NCBI GenBank assembly: GCA_947500825.1
Contig: CANMTR010000005.1
Span: forward strand, 124,001 to 188,000
Source: an uncultured Paracoccaceae bacterium
GTDB taxonomy: Bacteria > Pseudomonadota > Alphaproteobacteria > Rhodobacterales > Rhodobacteraceae
Direction of reading: 5' to 3'
DNA length: 64,000 bases
Part shown: piece after piece, positions 37,966-47,792 of the stretch
Numbering within the stretch: position 1 is the first letter of the stretch
Layout of the letters: each line of letters opens with the position of its first letter
Program-made: the position numbers and the translations under genes
Notes under the pieces: model-generated
What the model was told of the DNA's origin: nothing
What the model saw: only the letters and a program-made list of their open reading frames with translations
The model's database searches: none

Positions 37966-39129
37966 TCAGCCCAGCGCCCGCTCCAGCACCCGGGCGAAGA
38001 TCCGAGCGCCGTGGGCGATCAACTCGTCGGGGAAGTCGAACCGGGGATCGTGGAGCGGGGGCTGGCCCCGCCCCGCGCCGAGAAACAGCATGGCCGCCGG
38101 GGCAAGCGCGCCCAGCCGCCCGAAATCCTCGGCGGGGCGCCATGGCTGCCCCTCGGGGCCATGCACCACGCCCAGGTCGTCGAGCGCGGCGCGCAGCTCG
38201 GCCACGGCCTCGGGGTGGTTGTCGCAGGCCGTGAAGACCTCGTGGTAGGAAACCTCCATCTCCAGGCCCCCTTCGGCGGCGGCGGCCCGCGCCTCCGCGA
38301 GTGCGCGGGCCTTGAGGTTCTCCATTCCCTCGTCGCGCAGGGTGCGCAGGGTGGCGCGGATTTCGCCGTCTCCCGGGGAGACGCCGAAGGCGGGCTCTCC
38401 CATCAGGACGCGGGCGACGGTGACGAGGGCGAAGTCCCTGTCGGGAAAGGCCTGCGGCGAAGACAGGGCCGGCAGGCTTCGCATCAGGCGGGCCAGCGCG
38501 GGGAGGGGCGAGATGCCGGTGTCCGGGTTGCTGGCATGTGCGGCGCGGCCGTGAAGCTCCACCAGCATGCCGGTGGCGGCCGTGGCCATGGGCCCCTCGG
38601 CCAGGATGACGCGGCCGGTCTCGATCCCCGGGTAATTGTGCAGCGCGAGGACGAGGTCGGGCGCGATGGCCGCCATGCGCGGGTCGGCAAGAAGGGCCGC
38701 GGCGCCTTCGCCGGATTCCTCGGCCGGTTGGAACAGCAGGATCACGCGCCCTCGCGCGAGGCGGTCGCGCCCGAGTTTGCGCGCGAGGGCGTAGAGGATC
38801 CCCATGTGGCCGTCATGGCCGCACAGATGCGCCTTGCCCGGAACGGTGGAGGCATGTTCCGCGCCCGTCTCCTCGCGGATGGGCAGCGCGTCGAGCTCGG
38901 CGCGGAGCATGATCTCGGGGCCGCGCCCGGCACCGTCGAAGATCGCCGCGACGCCGTGCCCCCCGAGATCCGTCATCACCACGTCGGCGCCCGTCTCGCG
39001 CATCCGCGCGGCGATGGTAGCAGCCGTCCCGGCCTCCTCGCCGGAAAGCTCGGGCATGCGGTGCAACTCGTGGCGGAGGTCGCGTGCCGCGGCGATGTCG
39101 TCGTCGTTCGGGCGGAAGGCATGTGGCAT
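37966..39129 (-). CDS. M20-family amidohydrolase (hippurate-hydrolase-like)
   Basis: A 387-residue zinc hydrolase of N-acyl amino acids. Metal-site residues: Asp80 in LRAELDALPI, Cys103/His105 in LCGHDGHMG, Glu137-Glu138 in PAEESGEG and His in LALHNYPG. The Cys before GHDGH places it with hippurate/amidohydrolases. A dimerisation domain lies about 180-290. The substrate is not evident. Convergent with ubiK; separated from the MFS gene by 32 nt on the same strand. Confidence 0.92.
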   Translation of the reverse strand: MPHAFRPNDDDIAAARDLRHELHRMPELSGEEAGTAATIAARMRETGADVVMTDLGGHGVAAIFDGAGRGPEIMLRAELDALPIREETGAEHASTVPGKAHLCGHDGHMGILYALARKLGRDRLARGRVILLFQPAEESGEGAAALLADPRMAAIAPDLVLALHNYPGIETGRVILAEGPMATAATGMLVELHGRAAHASNPDTGISPLPALARLMRSLPALSSPQAFPDRDFALVTVARVLMGEPAFGVSPGDGEIRATLRTLRDEGMENLKARALAEARAAAAEGGLEMEVSYHEVFTACDNHPEAVAELRAALDDLGVVHGPEGQPWRPAEDFGRLGALAPAAMLFLGAGRGQPPLHDPRFDFPDELIAHGARIFARVLERALG

Positions 39130-39161
39130 GGGGCCACCGTGGGCCTGCACGCGCGCCCGCG

Positions 39162-40406
39162 TCAATCCGGGGTGGGCGGCGTGAAGAGGCGGCCGCGTTC
39201 GGCCAGGGCCACCATCGCCAGCGACAGGATCGCCAGCGCCGTGAAGCCCGCGAGCATCGGGACGAGCGTGCCGTCGTAGAGGTAGCCCACCGCGGTGCCC
39301 AGCAGCCCGCCCACGAGCATCTGGGCCGAGCCCAGCACCGCCGAGCCGACGCCGGCGACGTGGCCCAGCGGCTCCATCGCCAGCGCGTTGAAGTTGGTGG
39401 GCACGAAGCCGAAGAAGGACATCATCGCGATCAGCAGCGTCAGGAACAGCCAGAAGGGCGTCGCGCCGCCGAAGGACATCGCCAGCGCCAGATGCAGGGC
39501 CGAGATGGCGATGAAGGCCACCAGCGCGGTCTGCGACAGGCGCCGGGTTCCGAACCGGGCCACCATCCGCGAATTGGCGAAGGAGGAGGCCGACATGAAC
39601 AGGGCGGTAAGGGAGAAGTAGAGGGTGAAGGACGGCCCGACCCCGTAGATCTGGGTATAGATCTGCTCCGCCTGGGCGATGAAGGCGAACAGGACCCCGA
39701 AGAACGACGCCATGGCCAGCGTATAGCCGAACGCGATGCGGTTGGTCACGACGACGCGGAACGCCTCGGCCACGCGGCGGCCCGTCAGGGGGCGGCGATT
39801 GGCCTCGTCCAGGGTCTCCGGCAGGCGCGCCCAGGTCCACAGGAACGCCACCAGCCCGAACAGGACCATCACCGCCGAAAGCTCGCGCCAGTTGCCGAAC
39901 ACCAGGACCAGGGAGCCCAGGTTGGGCGCGAAGACCGGCATCACCATGAAGACCATCATCACCAGCGACATGACGCTGGCCATCTGCGCGCCCTGGAAGC
40001 GGTCGCGCACCACCGAGGTCGCGACGACGCGGGTGGCGGCGGCACCGATCCCCTGGATCAGGCGCACGGTCAGCATCGCCTCGAAGGTGGGGACGAAGAC
40101 GGCGGCGACGGCGCCCGCGAGATAGATGCCCAGCCCCGCGAAGAGGACGGGGCGGCGGCCGAACCTGTCCGACAGCGGGCCGTAGATCACCTGTGCGCCG
40201 CCGAAGCCGATCACGTAGGCGGTGATGACGAACTGGCGCCGGTTCTCCTCGGCCACGCCGAGGGCGGAGCCGATCTCGCTCAGGGCGGGGATGTAGACGT
40301 CGATCGCGGCCGCGTTCAGCGCCATCAGGAGCGCGATCATGGCCACGAATTCGGGGTAGGAGGGGACCGCCGCGGTCCGGGTGTTCGACATGGACATGAA
40401 CGTCAT
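39162..40406 (-). CDS. Drug efflux MFS transporter, Bcr/CflA family
   Basis: A 414-residue proton-driven exporter with 12 predicted helices. Family motifs include DVYIPALSEIGSALG in helix 1, the motif-A loop GPLSDRFGRRP and RLIQGIGAAATRVV in helix 4. ATG at 40406; later ATGs at 40397 and 40391 are possible. It is divergent from a tetR gene across 323 nt, so it is a likely second target of that repressor. Confidence 0.93.
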   Translation of the reverse strand: MTFMSMSNTRTAAVPSYPEFVAMIALLMALNAAAIDVYIPALSEIGSALGVAEENRRQFVITAYVIGFGGAQVIYGPLSDRFGRRPVLFAGLGIYLAGAVAAVFVPTFEAMLTVRLIQGIGAAATRVVATSVVRDRFQGAQMASVMSLVMMVFMVMPVFAPNLGSLVLVFGNWRELSAVMVLFGLVAFLWTWARLPETLDEANRRPLTGRRVAEAFRVVVTNRIAFGYTLAMASFFGVLFAFIAQAEQIYTQIYGVGPSFTLYFSLTALFMSASSFANSRMVARFGTRRLSQTALVAFIAISALHLALAMSFGGATPFWLFLTLLIAMMSFFGFVPTNFNALAMEPLGHVAGVGSAVLGSAQMLVGGLLGTAVGYLYDGTLVPMLAGFTALAILSLAMVALAERGRLFTPPTPD

Positions 40407-40729
40407 TACCTGATCCCTCTCGCACGCACGACCCGGGCGATCCGGTTGCCCGGCGCCCAGGGTCCATTTCGGCCAAGCCGAGCCATGCGGCAAGAGAGGG
40501 GCCGAACAGCCCGGCCATGCACGGCACGCATGGCGCGCAGGTCCCGAACCGAGACCCGGGCGCGTACGGTGCCGCAGGCCGTTGATCCGGCGGCAAAATC
40601 GTGGCCTATGCGAAATTCCGCGCAGAGCTGACTTATCGCCGTTTTACTGTGCGCTTGCACACAGCATGTTGTGCGCGTCGCGTACGGCGGTCTTCTTGAC
40701 AGATGTAAAGGATTTGCCAGATCTGTGCC
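40407..40729. promoter_or_regulatory. Intergenic region between MFS efflux gene and tetR, with repeated half-sites
   Basis: This 323-nt gap has no convincing gene. It contains TGTGC (40648-40652), GCACA (40657-40661) and TGTGC (40670-40674), that is, half-sites in alternating orientation spaced 4 and 8 nt. Closer to tetR, TTGACA (40696-40701) looks like a -35 box, and an inverted repeat ACAGAT / ATCTGT (40699-40704 and 40721-40726) spans the likely -10 and start area. Both are candidate TetR operators. Confidence 0.5.
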
Positions 40730-41308
40730 ATGGACCCACGCCGCCGACGCTCCCGCCTGCGCCTGCACGCCGCGCTTCGCACGCTGATGGCAGAGAAGGC
40801 CCTCGCCGAGATATCCGTCGGGGCGCTGACGGCGCGCGCCGGGGTCACCCGGCCGACCTTCTATGCCAACTACGCCGGCATTGCGGACATGCTCGACGAA
40901 TACGTCGCCGCGCTCCTCGAAGGGATCGCGGCGCGCCATACCTCGGTGGCGGAATGCGACGACGACCGCGTCCTGCGCGATGGGCTGGCCGCGACCGTGG
41001 CGCAGGCGCTGGGCGGGCTCGATCGACGTGATCCGCGCCTCGCCGCGATCCTCGAAGGGGTGCCGGGCCTTGCCCCCGAGGCGCGGTTCGCCGATCTGGT
41101 GGCCCGCCTGATGGAGGTGCCCCGCGCGGACCTGGCGCCGCAGGAGCGCCGGATCCGGGCCCATTACCTGACCGGCGCCTTCGTCGGCCTGCTGCGGCTA
41201 TGGGTGCGCGACGCGGACGGCCCCCCGGCCGCGGCGCTCGCCGGCACCTTTGCCGACCTCACCGTGTTCGGGCGCCGTGGCGCCCCCGAGACCTGGGATG
41301 TCACATGA
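40730..41308 (+). CDS. TetR/AcrR-family transcriptional regulator
   Basis: A 192-residue repressor-like protein. N-terminal helix-turn-helix at about 10-55 (RTLMAEKALAEISVGALTARAGVTRPTFYANY), variable helical ligand domain after it. The Thr-Phe-Tyr recognition helix is typical. Its stop overlaps the adaptor ATG (ATGA), so regulator, adaptor and pump form one operon, and the regulator most likely controls its own operon and perhaps the divergent MFS gene. Confidence 0.92.
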   Translation: MDPRRRRSRLRLHAALRTLMAEKALAEISVGALTARAGVTRPTFYANYAGIADMLDEYVAALLEGIAARHTSVAECDDDRVLRDGLAATVAQALGGLDRRDPRLAAILEGVPGLAPEARFADLVARLMEVPRADLAPQERRIRAHYLTGAFVGLLRLWVRDADGPPAAALAGTFADLTVFGRRGAPETWDVT

Positions 41309-42351
41309 TCCGTCTTGCCGTCTTCCTCCTCGCCCTGCTTCCGCTTGCCGTCGCGGCACAGGAGCCGCCGCCGCGACCCGTGAAACTGACCGAGATCAGC
41401 GCCGGGGCCGACCGGCTGGAGCGCCAGTTCTTCGGCCGGGTCCGCGCGCGCGAGACGGTCGACCTGGCGTTCCAGGTGGGCGGGCAGATCGTCGATTTCC
41501 CGGTGGCGGAGGGCAGTCAGCTCGACCGGGGGGCGCTCGTCGCCTCGCTCGACATGACGCCGTTCGAGCGCCAGCTCGAGCGGGCCGAGGTGAACCTCGA
41601 CAAGGCCCAGCGCGACCTCGAGCGGCTCGAGGAACTGGCGGGGTCGGCGGTGAGCGACGTGCAGATCCGCGACGCAAGTACCCAGGCCGACCTGGCGCGG
41701 ATCGCGGTGGCCGAGGCGCGCAAGGCCATGGAGGACGCGACCCTGGAGGCGCGGTTCGACGCCCTGGTGGCGCGCCGCGAGGTCGCCAATTACACCACCG
41801 TCGCGGCCGGCGAACCGGTCGTGCGGCTCCACGACATGTCCGAGCTGCGGGTTGATATCGACGTGCCGGAGGTCCTGTTCCGGCAGGCGGCCGGGTCGAG
41901 CGAGGTCGCCTTCGAGGCGTCCTTTCCCGGCGCGCCCGAGACCTACGACCTGACCTTGCGCGAATACGAGGCCGAGACGGCCGAGGTCGCCCAGACCTAT
42001 TCCCTCACGCTGGCCTTCACCGGCGAGGTGCCCGACTGGGTGCTGCCGGGCGCGTCGGTGACGGTGACGGCAACGGCGCCGCGGCAGGGCGGTGGCGAGA
42101 CCGTGCTCCTGCCCGAGACGGCGCTGGTCTTCGACGCCGAGGGCGCGCCGGGGGTGATGGTGTTCGAGCCCTCTGGCGACGATCCCGACACGGGCACCGT
42201 GCGCCGCGCGCCGGTGGAGATCGAGATGCGCGCCGATGCGCGCGTGGCCATGACCGAGGGACCGGAGCCGGGCGCTCAGATCGTGTCGGCGGGGGCCTCG
42301 CAACTCGGGGACGGGCAACGCGTGCGCCGTTTCACCGGGATCGGAGGGTGA
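41305..42351 (+). CDS. RND efflux periplasmic adaptor subunit
   Basis: A 348-residue membrane-fusion protein. Signal peptide MIRLAVFLLALLPLAVAAQ (no lipobox cysteine). The lipoyl-like half motifs (VGGQIVDFPVAEGSQLDRG and YTTVAAGEPVVRL) flank a short coiled coil (about 88-155), followed by a beta-barrel domain. It links the inner-membrane pump to an outer-membrane channel. No TolC-like gene adjoins, so a shared channel is presumably used. Four bases separate it from the pump gene. Confidence 0.93.
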   Translation: MIRLAVFLLALLPLAVAAQEPPPRPVKLTEISAGADRLERQFFGRVRARETVDLAFQVGGQIVDFPVAEGSQLDRGALVASLDMTPFERQLERAEVNLDKAQRDLERLEELAGSAVSDVQIRDASTQADLARIAVAEARKAMEDATLEARFDALVARREVANYTTVAAGEPVVRLHDMSELRVDIDVPEVLFRQAAGSSEVAFEASFPGAPETYDLTLREYEAETAEVAQTYSLTLAFTGEVPDWVLPGASVTVTATAPRQGGGETVLLPETALVFDAEGAPGVMVFEPSGDDPDTGTVRRAPVEIEMRADARVAMTEGPEPGAQIVSAGASQLGDGQRVRRFTGIGG

Positions 42352-42355
42352 AACC

Positions 42356-45300
42356 ATGAGCATCGCCCGCGGCGCCATCGACCGCTCGCTCCTGACCTGG
42401 CTTCTGATGATCGGCTGCCTGCTGGGCGGGGTCTGGGGGTTCGCCACGATCGGTCGGCTGGAAGATCCGGCCTTCACCATCAAGAACGCCGTCGTCATCA
42501 CCCAGTATCCCGGCGCCAGCGCCGAGGAGGTCGCGCGCGAGGTTTCCGAGCCGCTCGAATCCGCGATCCAGCAGATGGCGGAGATCGACACGATCACCTC
42601 ATCCAACAAGCCCGGCGTCAGCCGCATCGACGTGGAGATCGAGAGCACCTACGACGGCACCGAGCTTCCGCAGGTCTGGGACAAGCTGCGCGCGCGGGTC
42701 TCGGACGCCCAGGGCGACCTGCCCCAGGGCGCGGGCCAGCCCTTCGTCAACGACAGTTTCGGCGACGTCTACGGCATCTTCTATGCCGTCGCGACGCCCG
42801 GTTTCAGCGATGCCGAGACCCACGACATCGCCGACTTCCTGCGCCGGGAGCTTCTGGCGGTGGAGGGCGTCGCGGACGTGACGGTGGCCGGCCTGCCGGA
42901 GGAGGCGATCTTCGTCGAGCCGGACCGCGCGATCATGGCGAACCTGGGCGTTCCGCCCGATGCCATCGCGAACGCCATCGCCAACGCCAACGCGGTCGCG
43001 CCCGCGGGCCGGGTGCAGCAGGCGGGCCAGTCGATCCGCATCGACGCGCCCGAGGGGTCCGACACCGTGGAGGCGATCCGCAACCTGACCATCGGCGTGG
43101 GCGGCGAGATCATCGATCTCACCGATTTCGCGACCGTCACCCGGGAGCGGGTGGAGCGCCCGTCGATGGTCATCCGCCACGACGGCCGCCAGGCCTTCAC
43201 ACTGGGCGTGTCTGGCAAGGACGGGCTCAACATCGTGGACGTGGGCCGGGGGGTCGATGCGCGGCTCGCCGAACTCGAGGCCGACATCCCCGTGGGTGTC
43301 GACCTGGAGCCGGTCTACCAGCAGCACGAGGTGGTGGACGAGGCGTCGAACGCGTTCCTGCTGAACCTCGCCATGTCGGTGGCCATCGTGGTGGTGGTGC
43401 TGGCGCTGTTCATGGGCTGGCGCTCGTCGGTGGTGGTGGGCACCACGCTCCTGCTCACGGTGGTGGGCACGGTGTTCTTCATGGCCGCCTTCGGGATCGA
43501 GATGGAGCGGATCTCGCTCGGGGCGCTGATCATCGCCATGGGCATGCTCGTGGACAACGCCATCGTGGTGGCCGAGGGAATGCAGAGCGACATGGCGCGC
43601 GGCAAGTCCTCCCGCGCGGCGGCAGGCGATGTGGCGTCGAAGACGCAGATCCCGCTCCTGGGCGCGACGGTCATCGGCATCATGGCCTTCGCCGGCATCG
43701 GCCTGAGTCCCGACGCGACGGGGGAGTTCCTGTTCTCGCTCTTCGCGGTGATCGGCATCTCGCTGCTGCTGTCGTGGGTGCTGGCGATCACCGCGACGCC
43801 GCTCCTGGCCCATTACGTGTTCCGCCGCGGCAGCGTGGGCGGGGCGGGGCAGTACGACGGGCCGGTGTTCCGCACCTATGCCGCCGTCCTGCGGCTGGCG
43901 CTGCGCCTGCGCTGGTTCGTGGTGGCCGGGCTGATCGCGGTGACGGTGGTCTGCTACTGGGGCTTCGGGCAGGTGCAGCAGCAGTTCTTCCCCGATTCCA
44001 ACACGCCGCTCTTCTACGTCCACTACAAGCTGCCACAGGGGGCCGATATCCGCACCACGTCGGAAGACATGCGCGCGGTGGAGGACTGGCTGGCCGAGCG
44101 CGACGAGGTGGTGTCGGTCGATACCTTCGTGGGCGGGGGCGCGTCTCGCTTCATGCTGACCTACGCCCCGGAGGAGAGCCTGCCGACCTACGGCCACCTG
44201 ATCATCCGCACCGACGATATCGACCAGATCCCGGCCCTGCGCGCCGACCTCGAGGCGTTCGGCCGCGCCGCCTTGCCGGAAGGCGAGTTCCGCACCGAGC
44301 GGCTGGCCTTCGGGCCGGGCGGGGGCGCGCCCGTGGCCGTGCGTTTCTCGGGGCCGGAGCCGGAGGTGCTGCGCGGCCTGGCCGAGGAGGCGGCCGAGCG
44401 GATGTCGGGCGCGTCGGACCGGCTGCAAGACCTGCGGACCGACTGGCGCGAGCGGGAGCTGGTGATCGAGCCGCTCTATAACGAGGGCCGGGCGCAGACC
44501 GCAGGGATCGACCGCAGGGACGTGGCCCAGGCGCTGGAACTGGCGACGGAGGGCACCAGCGCCGGCGTCTACCGCCAGGACAGCCGCCTCATCCCCATCG
44601 TGATCCGCATGCCCGGAGCGAACGAGGAGGGCGGCGGCCACCTGATCGACCAGCCTGTCTGGTCGGACGCGGCCAACACGTTCATCCCGCTCGAGCAGCT
44701 TATCGACGGGTTCGGCTACGAGGCGCAGGACACGCTGATCCGGCGTCGCGACCGGGTGCCCACGATCACCGTGCAGGCCGGCGTTCCGGCGGGGGTGAAC
44801 GCCGATTCGGTGTTTCGCGAGGTGCGCGGGGCGGTCGAGGCGATGGACCTTCCCGAAGGATATGCCCTGGAATGGGGGGGCGAATACGAGAGCTCCACCG
44901 AGGCGCAGGAGAGCCTGGGGCGGCAATTGCCGGTCTCGCTTCTGACGATGGTGCTGATCTCGGTGCTGCTCTTCGGCAAGCTGCGCCAGCCGCTGGTGAT
45001 CTGGCTTCTGGTGCCCATGGCGGTGAACGGGGTCGCGATTGGCCTGCTGGCCACGGGGCTTCCGTTCTCCTTCACCGCGCTCCTGGGGCTTCTGAGCCTG
45101 TCGGGGATGCTGATCAAGAACGGCATCGTGCTGGTGGAGGAGATCGACCTCACCCGCGCCGAGGGGGTGCCCTTCACCCGCGCGGTGGTGGAGGCCAGCA
45201 CGTCGCGCCTGCGGCCCGTGGTGCTCGCGGCGGCGACGACGATCCTCGGGATGACGCCGCTCCTGTGGGACGCGTTCTTCGCCTCGATGGCGGTGACGAT

Positions 45301-45430
45301 CATGGGGGGGCTGGGCTTCGCCAGCATCCTTACGCTGATCGCCGCGCCCGTGCTCTACTACATGATGTTTCCCAAGCTGCGCCGCGAGGAGGCGGCGGAG
45401 AGCGCGGGCACGCCCGCCCGGGCTACCTGA
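42356..45430 (+). CDS. RND efflux permease subunit
   Basis: A 1024-residue pump of the AcrB/MexF (HAE1) type, with 12 helices in two pseudo-symmetric halves, each with a large periplasmic loop. Proton-relay region GMLVDNAIVVAEG in helix 4 holds the paired Asp-Asn; a matching FSLTALLGLLSLSGMLIKNGIVLVEE occurs in the second half. The N-terminus (AIDRSLLTWLLM) lacks the AcrB-type FIxRP start. Substrate not predictable. Its last 8 nt overlap the end of the convergent molybdoenzyme gene. Confidence 0.94.
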   Translation: MSIARGAIDRSLLTWLLMIGCLLGGVWGFATIGRLEDPAFTIKNAVVITQYPGASAEEVAREVSEPLESAIQQMAEIDTITSSNKPGVSRIDVEIESTYDGTELPQVWDKLRARVSDAQGDLPQGAGQPFVNDSFGDVYGIFYAVATPGFSDAETHDIADFLRRELLAVEGVADVTVAGLPEEAIFVEPDRAIMANLGVPPDAIANAIANANAVAPAGRVQQAGQSIRIDAPEGSDTVEAIRNLTIGVGGEIIDLTDFATVTRERVERPSMVIRHDGRQAFTLGVSGKDGLNIVDVGRGVDARLAELEADIPVGVDLEPVYQQHEVVDEASNAFLLNLAMSVAIVVVVLALFMGWRSSVVVGTTLLLTVVGTVFFMAAFGIEMERISLGALIIAMGMLVDNAIVVAEGMQSDMARGKSSRAAAGDVASKTQIPLLGATVIGIMAFAGIGLSPDATGEFLFSLFAVIGISLLLSWVLAITATPLLAHYVFRRGSVGGAGQYDGPVFRTYAAVLRLALRLRWFVVAGLIAVTVVCYWGFGQVQQQFFPDSNTPLFYVHYKLPQGADIRTTSEDMRAVEDWLAERDEVVSVDTFVGGGASRFMLTYAPEESLPTYGHLIIRTDDIDQIPALRADLEAFGRAALPEGEFRTERLAFGPGGGAPVAVRFSGPEPEVLRGLAEEAAERMSGASDRLQDLRTDWRERELVIEPLYNEGRAQTAGIDRRDVAQALELATEGTSAGVYRQDSRLIPIVIRMPGANEEGGGHLIDQPVWSDAANTFIPLEQLIDGFGYEAQDTLIRRRDRVPTITVQAGVPAGVNADSVFREVRGAVEAMDLPEGYALEWGGEYESSTEAQESLGRQLPVSLLTMVLISVLLFGKLRQPLVIWLLVPMAVNGVAIGLLATGLPFSFTALLGLLSLSGMLIKNGIVLVEEIDLTRAEGVPFTRAVVEASTSRLRPVVLAAATTILGMTPLLWDAFFASMAVTIMGGLGFASILTLIAAPVLYYMMFPKLRREEAAESAGTPARAT

Positions 45431-47672
45431 GGGGGGGCGGGCAACCGGTCGTGGCGGGGGGCGGATCGCCGGCCCATCGCTCGACGATCACGATTGCCGT
45501 GTGGGCCGAGCTGCCCTGGGCCAGGGAGGAGGTTCCCTTGTCGAGCGTCACCGCGTTGGGGTTGCCCGCCAGGTCGATCCGTCGCCCGTCCACCGTGGCG
45601 GGATCGTACCACGCGCCGGTGGGGAGGGACACGCAGTCGCGACGGATCGCGTCGGTCAGCCGGGCACCGGCCAGGGTCGCGCCACGTTCGTTGCGGATCA
45701 AGACGAGGTCGCCTGCGGCGATCCCGCGTTCCGCGGCCGTGTCGGGGTGGAGGTCGCAGGCCTCGCGGCCCGCGACCTTGCCGGCCCGGGATTCGGTGCC
45801 GCGGTCGTTCTGCGAATGGAGGCGGGTGTCGGGCTGCCCCGAGATCAGGTGGAGCGCGCCCGGCGCGGCGTCGAGGAGCGACTCGGCCGGTGCCATCCAG
45901 GTCGGATGGCCGGGGCAGTCGAGCAGGCCGGCGGCCGCGATCGCCTCATTGAAGAGGGTGATGCGGCCGCTTTCGGTGGCCAGCGGGGCGCAGTCGGGGT
46001 CGGCGACGAAGTCGCCGAACTGGATGCGCGTCTCTTCCACGTTTCTCATGTCGACCCGGCCCGCGTCCCGGAAGGCGTCGTAGCCGGGCAGGTCGGTGCC
46101 GTGGTCGGCGGCGACCGCGCGGGCGTCGTCCCACAGGTGGCGCAGCCATCCCTCCGCGTCGCGCCCGCCGGTGAAGGCCTCCTCCACCCCCATCTGGGCG
46201 GCAATCCGGCGCAGGATCTCGTGGTCGTCCAGCGCCTCGCCCATGGGGGCGAAGAGGGGGCTCATGTGGATCAGCGCCGGGTCGCGGCGGTTCATCATGA
46301 TGTCGCTGCGTTCCAGCGGCGTGGTCGCCGGCAGGACGATGTCGGCCCGACGCGCCGTGGCCGTCCAGGAATGGTCGGTGACGATCACCGTCTCGGGCCG
46401 GGTCCACGCGGCCTCCAGCCGCCCCAGATCCTGGTGGTGGTGGAACGGGTTGCCCCCCGCCCACCAGACGAGGCGGATGTCGGGATAGGTGCACGTCGCC
46501 AGGTCATAGTCGTAGCTCTCGCCCGGCCGCTCCAGCATGTCGGCGATCCGCGCCACCGGGATGAAGTCCCCGACCGGGTTGCGCCCCTGCGGCACCGAGG
46601 GCCAGGGATGGAGACGCGCGGGCCGCCCCACCGGCGTGGTGGAGCCGTAGCCGAAGCCGAAGCCGGTGCCGGGCTGCCCGATCTGGCCCAGCACGGCGGC
46701 GAGCGCCAGCCCCGCCCAGACCGCCTGCTCGCCATGGTCGGCGCGCTGCAGGCCCCATGCGACGGTGATCATGGTGCGCCTGGCCGACATTTCGGCGGCC
46801 AGGGCGCGGATGCGGCCGGCGGGGATGTCGCAGAGGGGCGCGGCCCAGTCGGCGCTCTTGGGCTCGCCGTCGGCCGCACCGGAGAGATAGTCGCGGAACG
46901 CGGGCCAGCCGCTGGTGCAGCGCGCGAGGAAGGCGGGGTCGTGCCGGCCCGCGGCCCAGACCTCGTGGGCCAGTGCCAGCATCAGCGCCACGTCGGTGCC
47001 GGGGCGGATCGACAGCCATTCCGCGCCCTGGAGGTCGGTGCGGCGGGGCGAGACGTTCACGACGCGCGCGGTCAGCCGGTCCAGCCAGTCTCCGACTTCG
47101 TGGGTGGAGGTGCCCGACGAGGCGATCTGGGCGGTGCGGGGCGAGATGCCGCCGAAGGCCACGACCAGCTCGGCGTGGCGCGCCACCAGCGGCCAGCTCG
47201 TCATCCCGTCCTGGAAGGCGCGGTTGGTCATGCCCGTCACATGGGGCAGGATCACCTCGGCCGCGGCGTGGGAATAGGTGTCGCGCGAGGTGACGGCCCC
47301 GCCCACGAGGTTGAGGAACCGGCGAAGCTGGCTCTGGGCGTGGTGGAAACGGCCCGCGCTGGCCCAGCCGTAGGAACCCGCGAAGATCGCGCCGTTGCCG
47401 TGGGCCGCCCGCACCCGGTCCAGTTCGTGCGCGACCGCCTCGGCCGCGCGATCCCACGAGACCTCGACATAGGCGTCCTTGTTGCGCGCCGCACCGCCGT
47501 CGCCGTCGAGCCAGCCTTGCCGTAGGGCGGGGCGCAGGACGCGGCTGGCCCGGTCCCTGGCGGCGGAGACCCAGCCACGCCCGATCCGCGAGGGCGCGGT
47601 GTCGCCCTCGACGGGGGCGAGGGCGTCGCCCTCGATGCGGTAGCTGCCCCAGTGGGCGGCGGTGTATCTCAT
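45423..47672 (-). CDS. Molybdopterin-dependent reductase, BisC/DMSO-reductase type
   Basis: A 749-residue bis-MGD enzyme. There is no N-terminal iron-sulfur cysteine set, which places it in the DMSO/TMAO/biotin-sulfoxide reductase branch. The predicted Mo ligand is Ser105 in [13 protein letters not shown], as in DMSO reductase. No signal peptide or Tat motif is present at the ATG (47672), so it is cytoplasmic like BisC, and would reduce biotin or methionine sulfoxide or a similar S/N-oxide. C-terminal cofactor domain with [10 protein letters not shown]. No chaperone or cytochrome gene adjoins. Divergent from fhs by 120 nt. Confidence 0.9.
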   Translation of the reverse strand: MRYTAAHWGSYRIEGDALAPVEGDTAPSRIGRGWVSAARDRASRVLRPALRQGWLDGDGGAARNKDAYVEVSWDRAAEAVAHELDRVRAAHGNGAIFAGSYGWASAGRFHHAQSQLRRFLNLVGGAVTSRDTYSHAAAEVILPHVTGMTNRAFQDGMTSWPLVARHAELVVAFGGISPRTAQIASSGTSTHEVGDWLDRLTARVVNVSPRRTDLQGAEWLSIRPGTDVALMLALAHEVWAAGRHDPAFLARCTSGWPAFRDYLSGAADGEPKSADWAAPLCDIPAGRIRALAAEMSARRTMITVAWGLQRADHGEQAVWAGLALAAVLGQIGQPGTGFGFGYGSTTPVGRPARLHPWPSVPQGRNPVGDFIPVARIADMLERPGESYDYDLATCTYPDIRLVWWAGGNPFHHHQDLGRLEAAWTRPETVIVTDHSWTATARRADIVLPATTPLERSDIMMNRRDPALIHMSPLFAPMGEALDDHEILRRIAAQMGVEEAFTGGRDAEGWLRHLWDDARAVAADHGTDLPGYDAFRDAGRVDMRNVEETRIQFGDFVADPDCAPLATESGRITLFNEAIAAAGLLDCPGHPTWMAPAESLLDAAPGALHLISGQPDTRLHSQNDRGTESRAGKVAGREACDLHPDTAAERGIAAGDLVLIRNERGATLAGARLTDAIRRDCVSLPTGAWYDPATVDGRRIDLAGNPNAVTLDKGTSSLAQGSSAHTAIVIVERWAGDPPPATTGCPPPLR

Positions 47673-47792
47673 CGCGTCCGACCTCCCGCGTGTCCGGCCG
47701 GTCCATCTGGCGCGGGGCGCGGCGGGGGTCAACGGCGGCTTGCCGGGGGTGCCGCGCGGCTCTACCGATTGGGGCATGGCGGGGAGGACCGG

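Noticed and set aside
40407-40729. Short open frames in the MFS-tetR gap as small genes
   Set aside because: No ribosome sites, no similarity, and the region looks regulatory with half-sites and a -35-like box.
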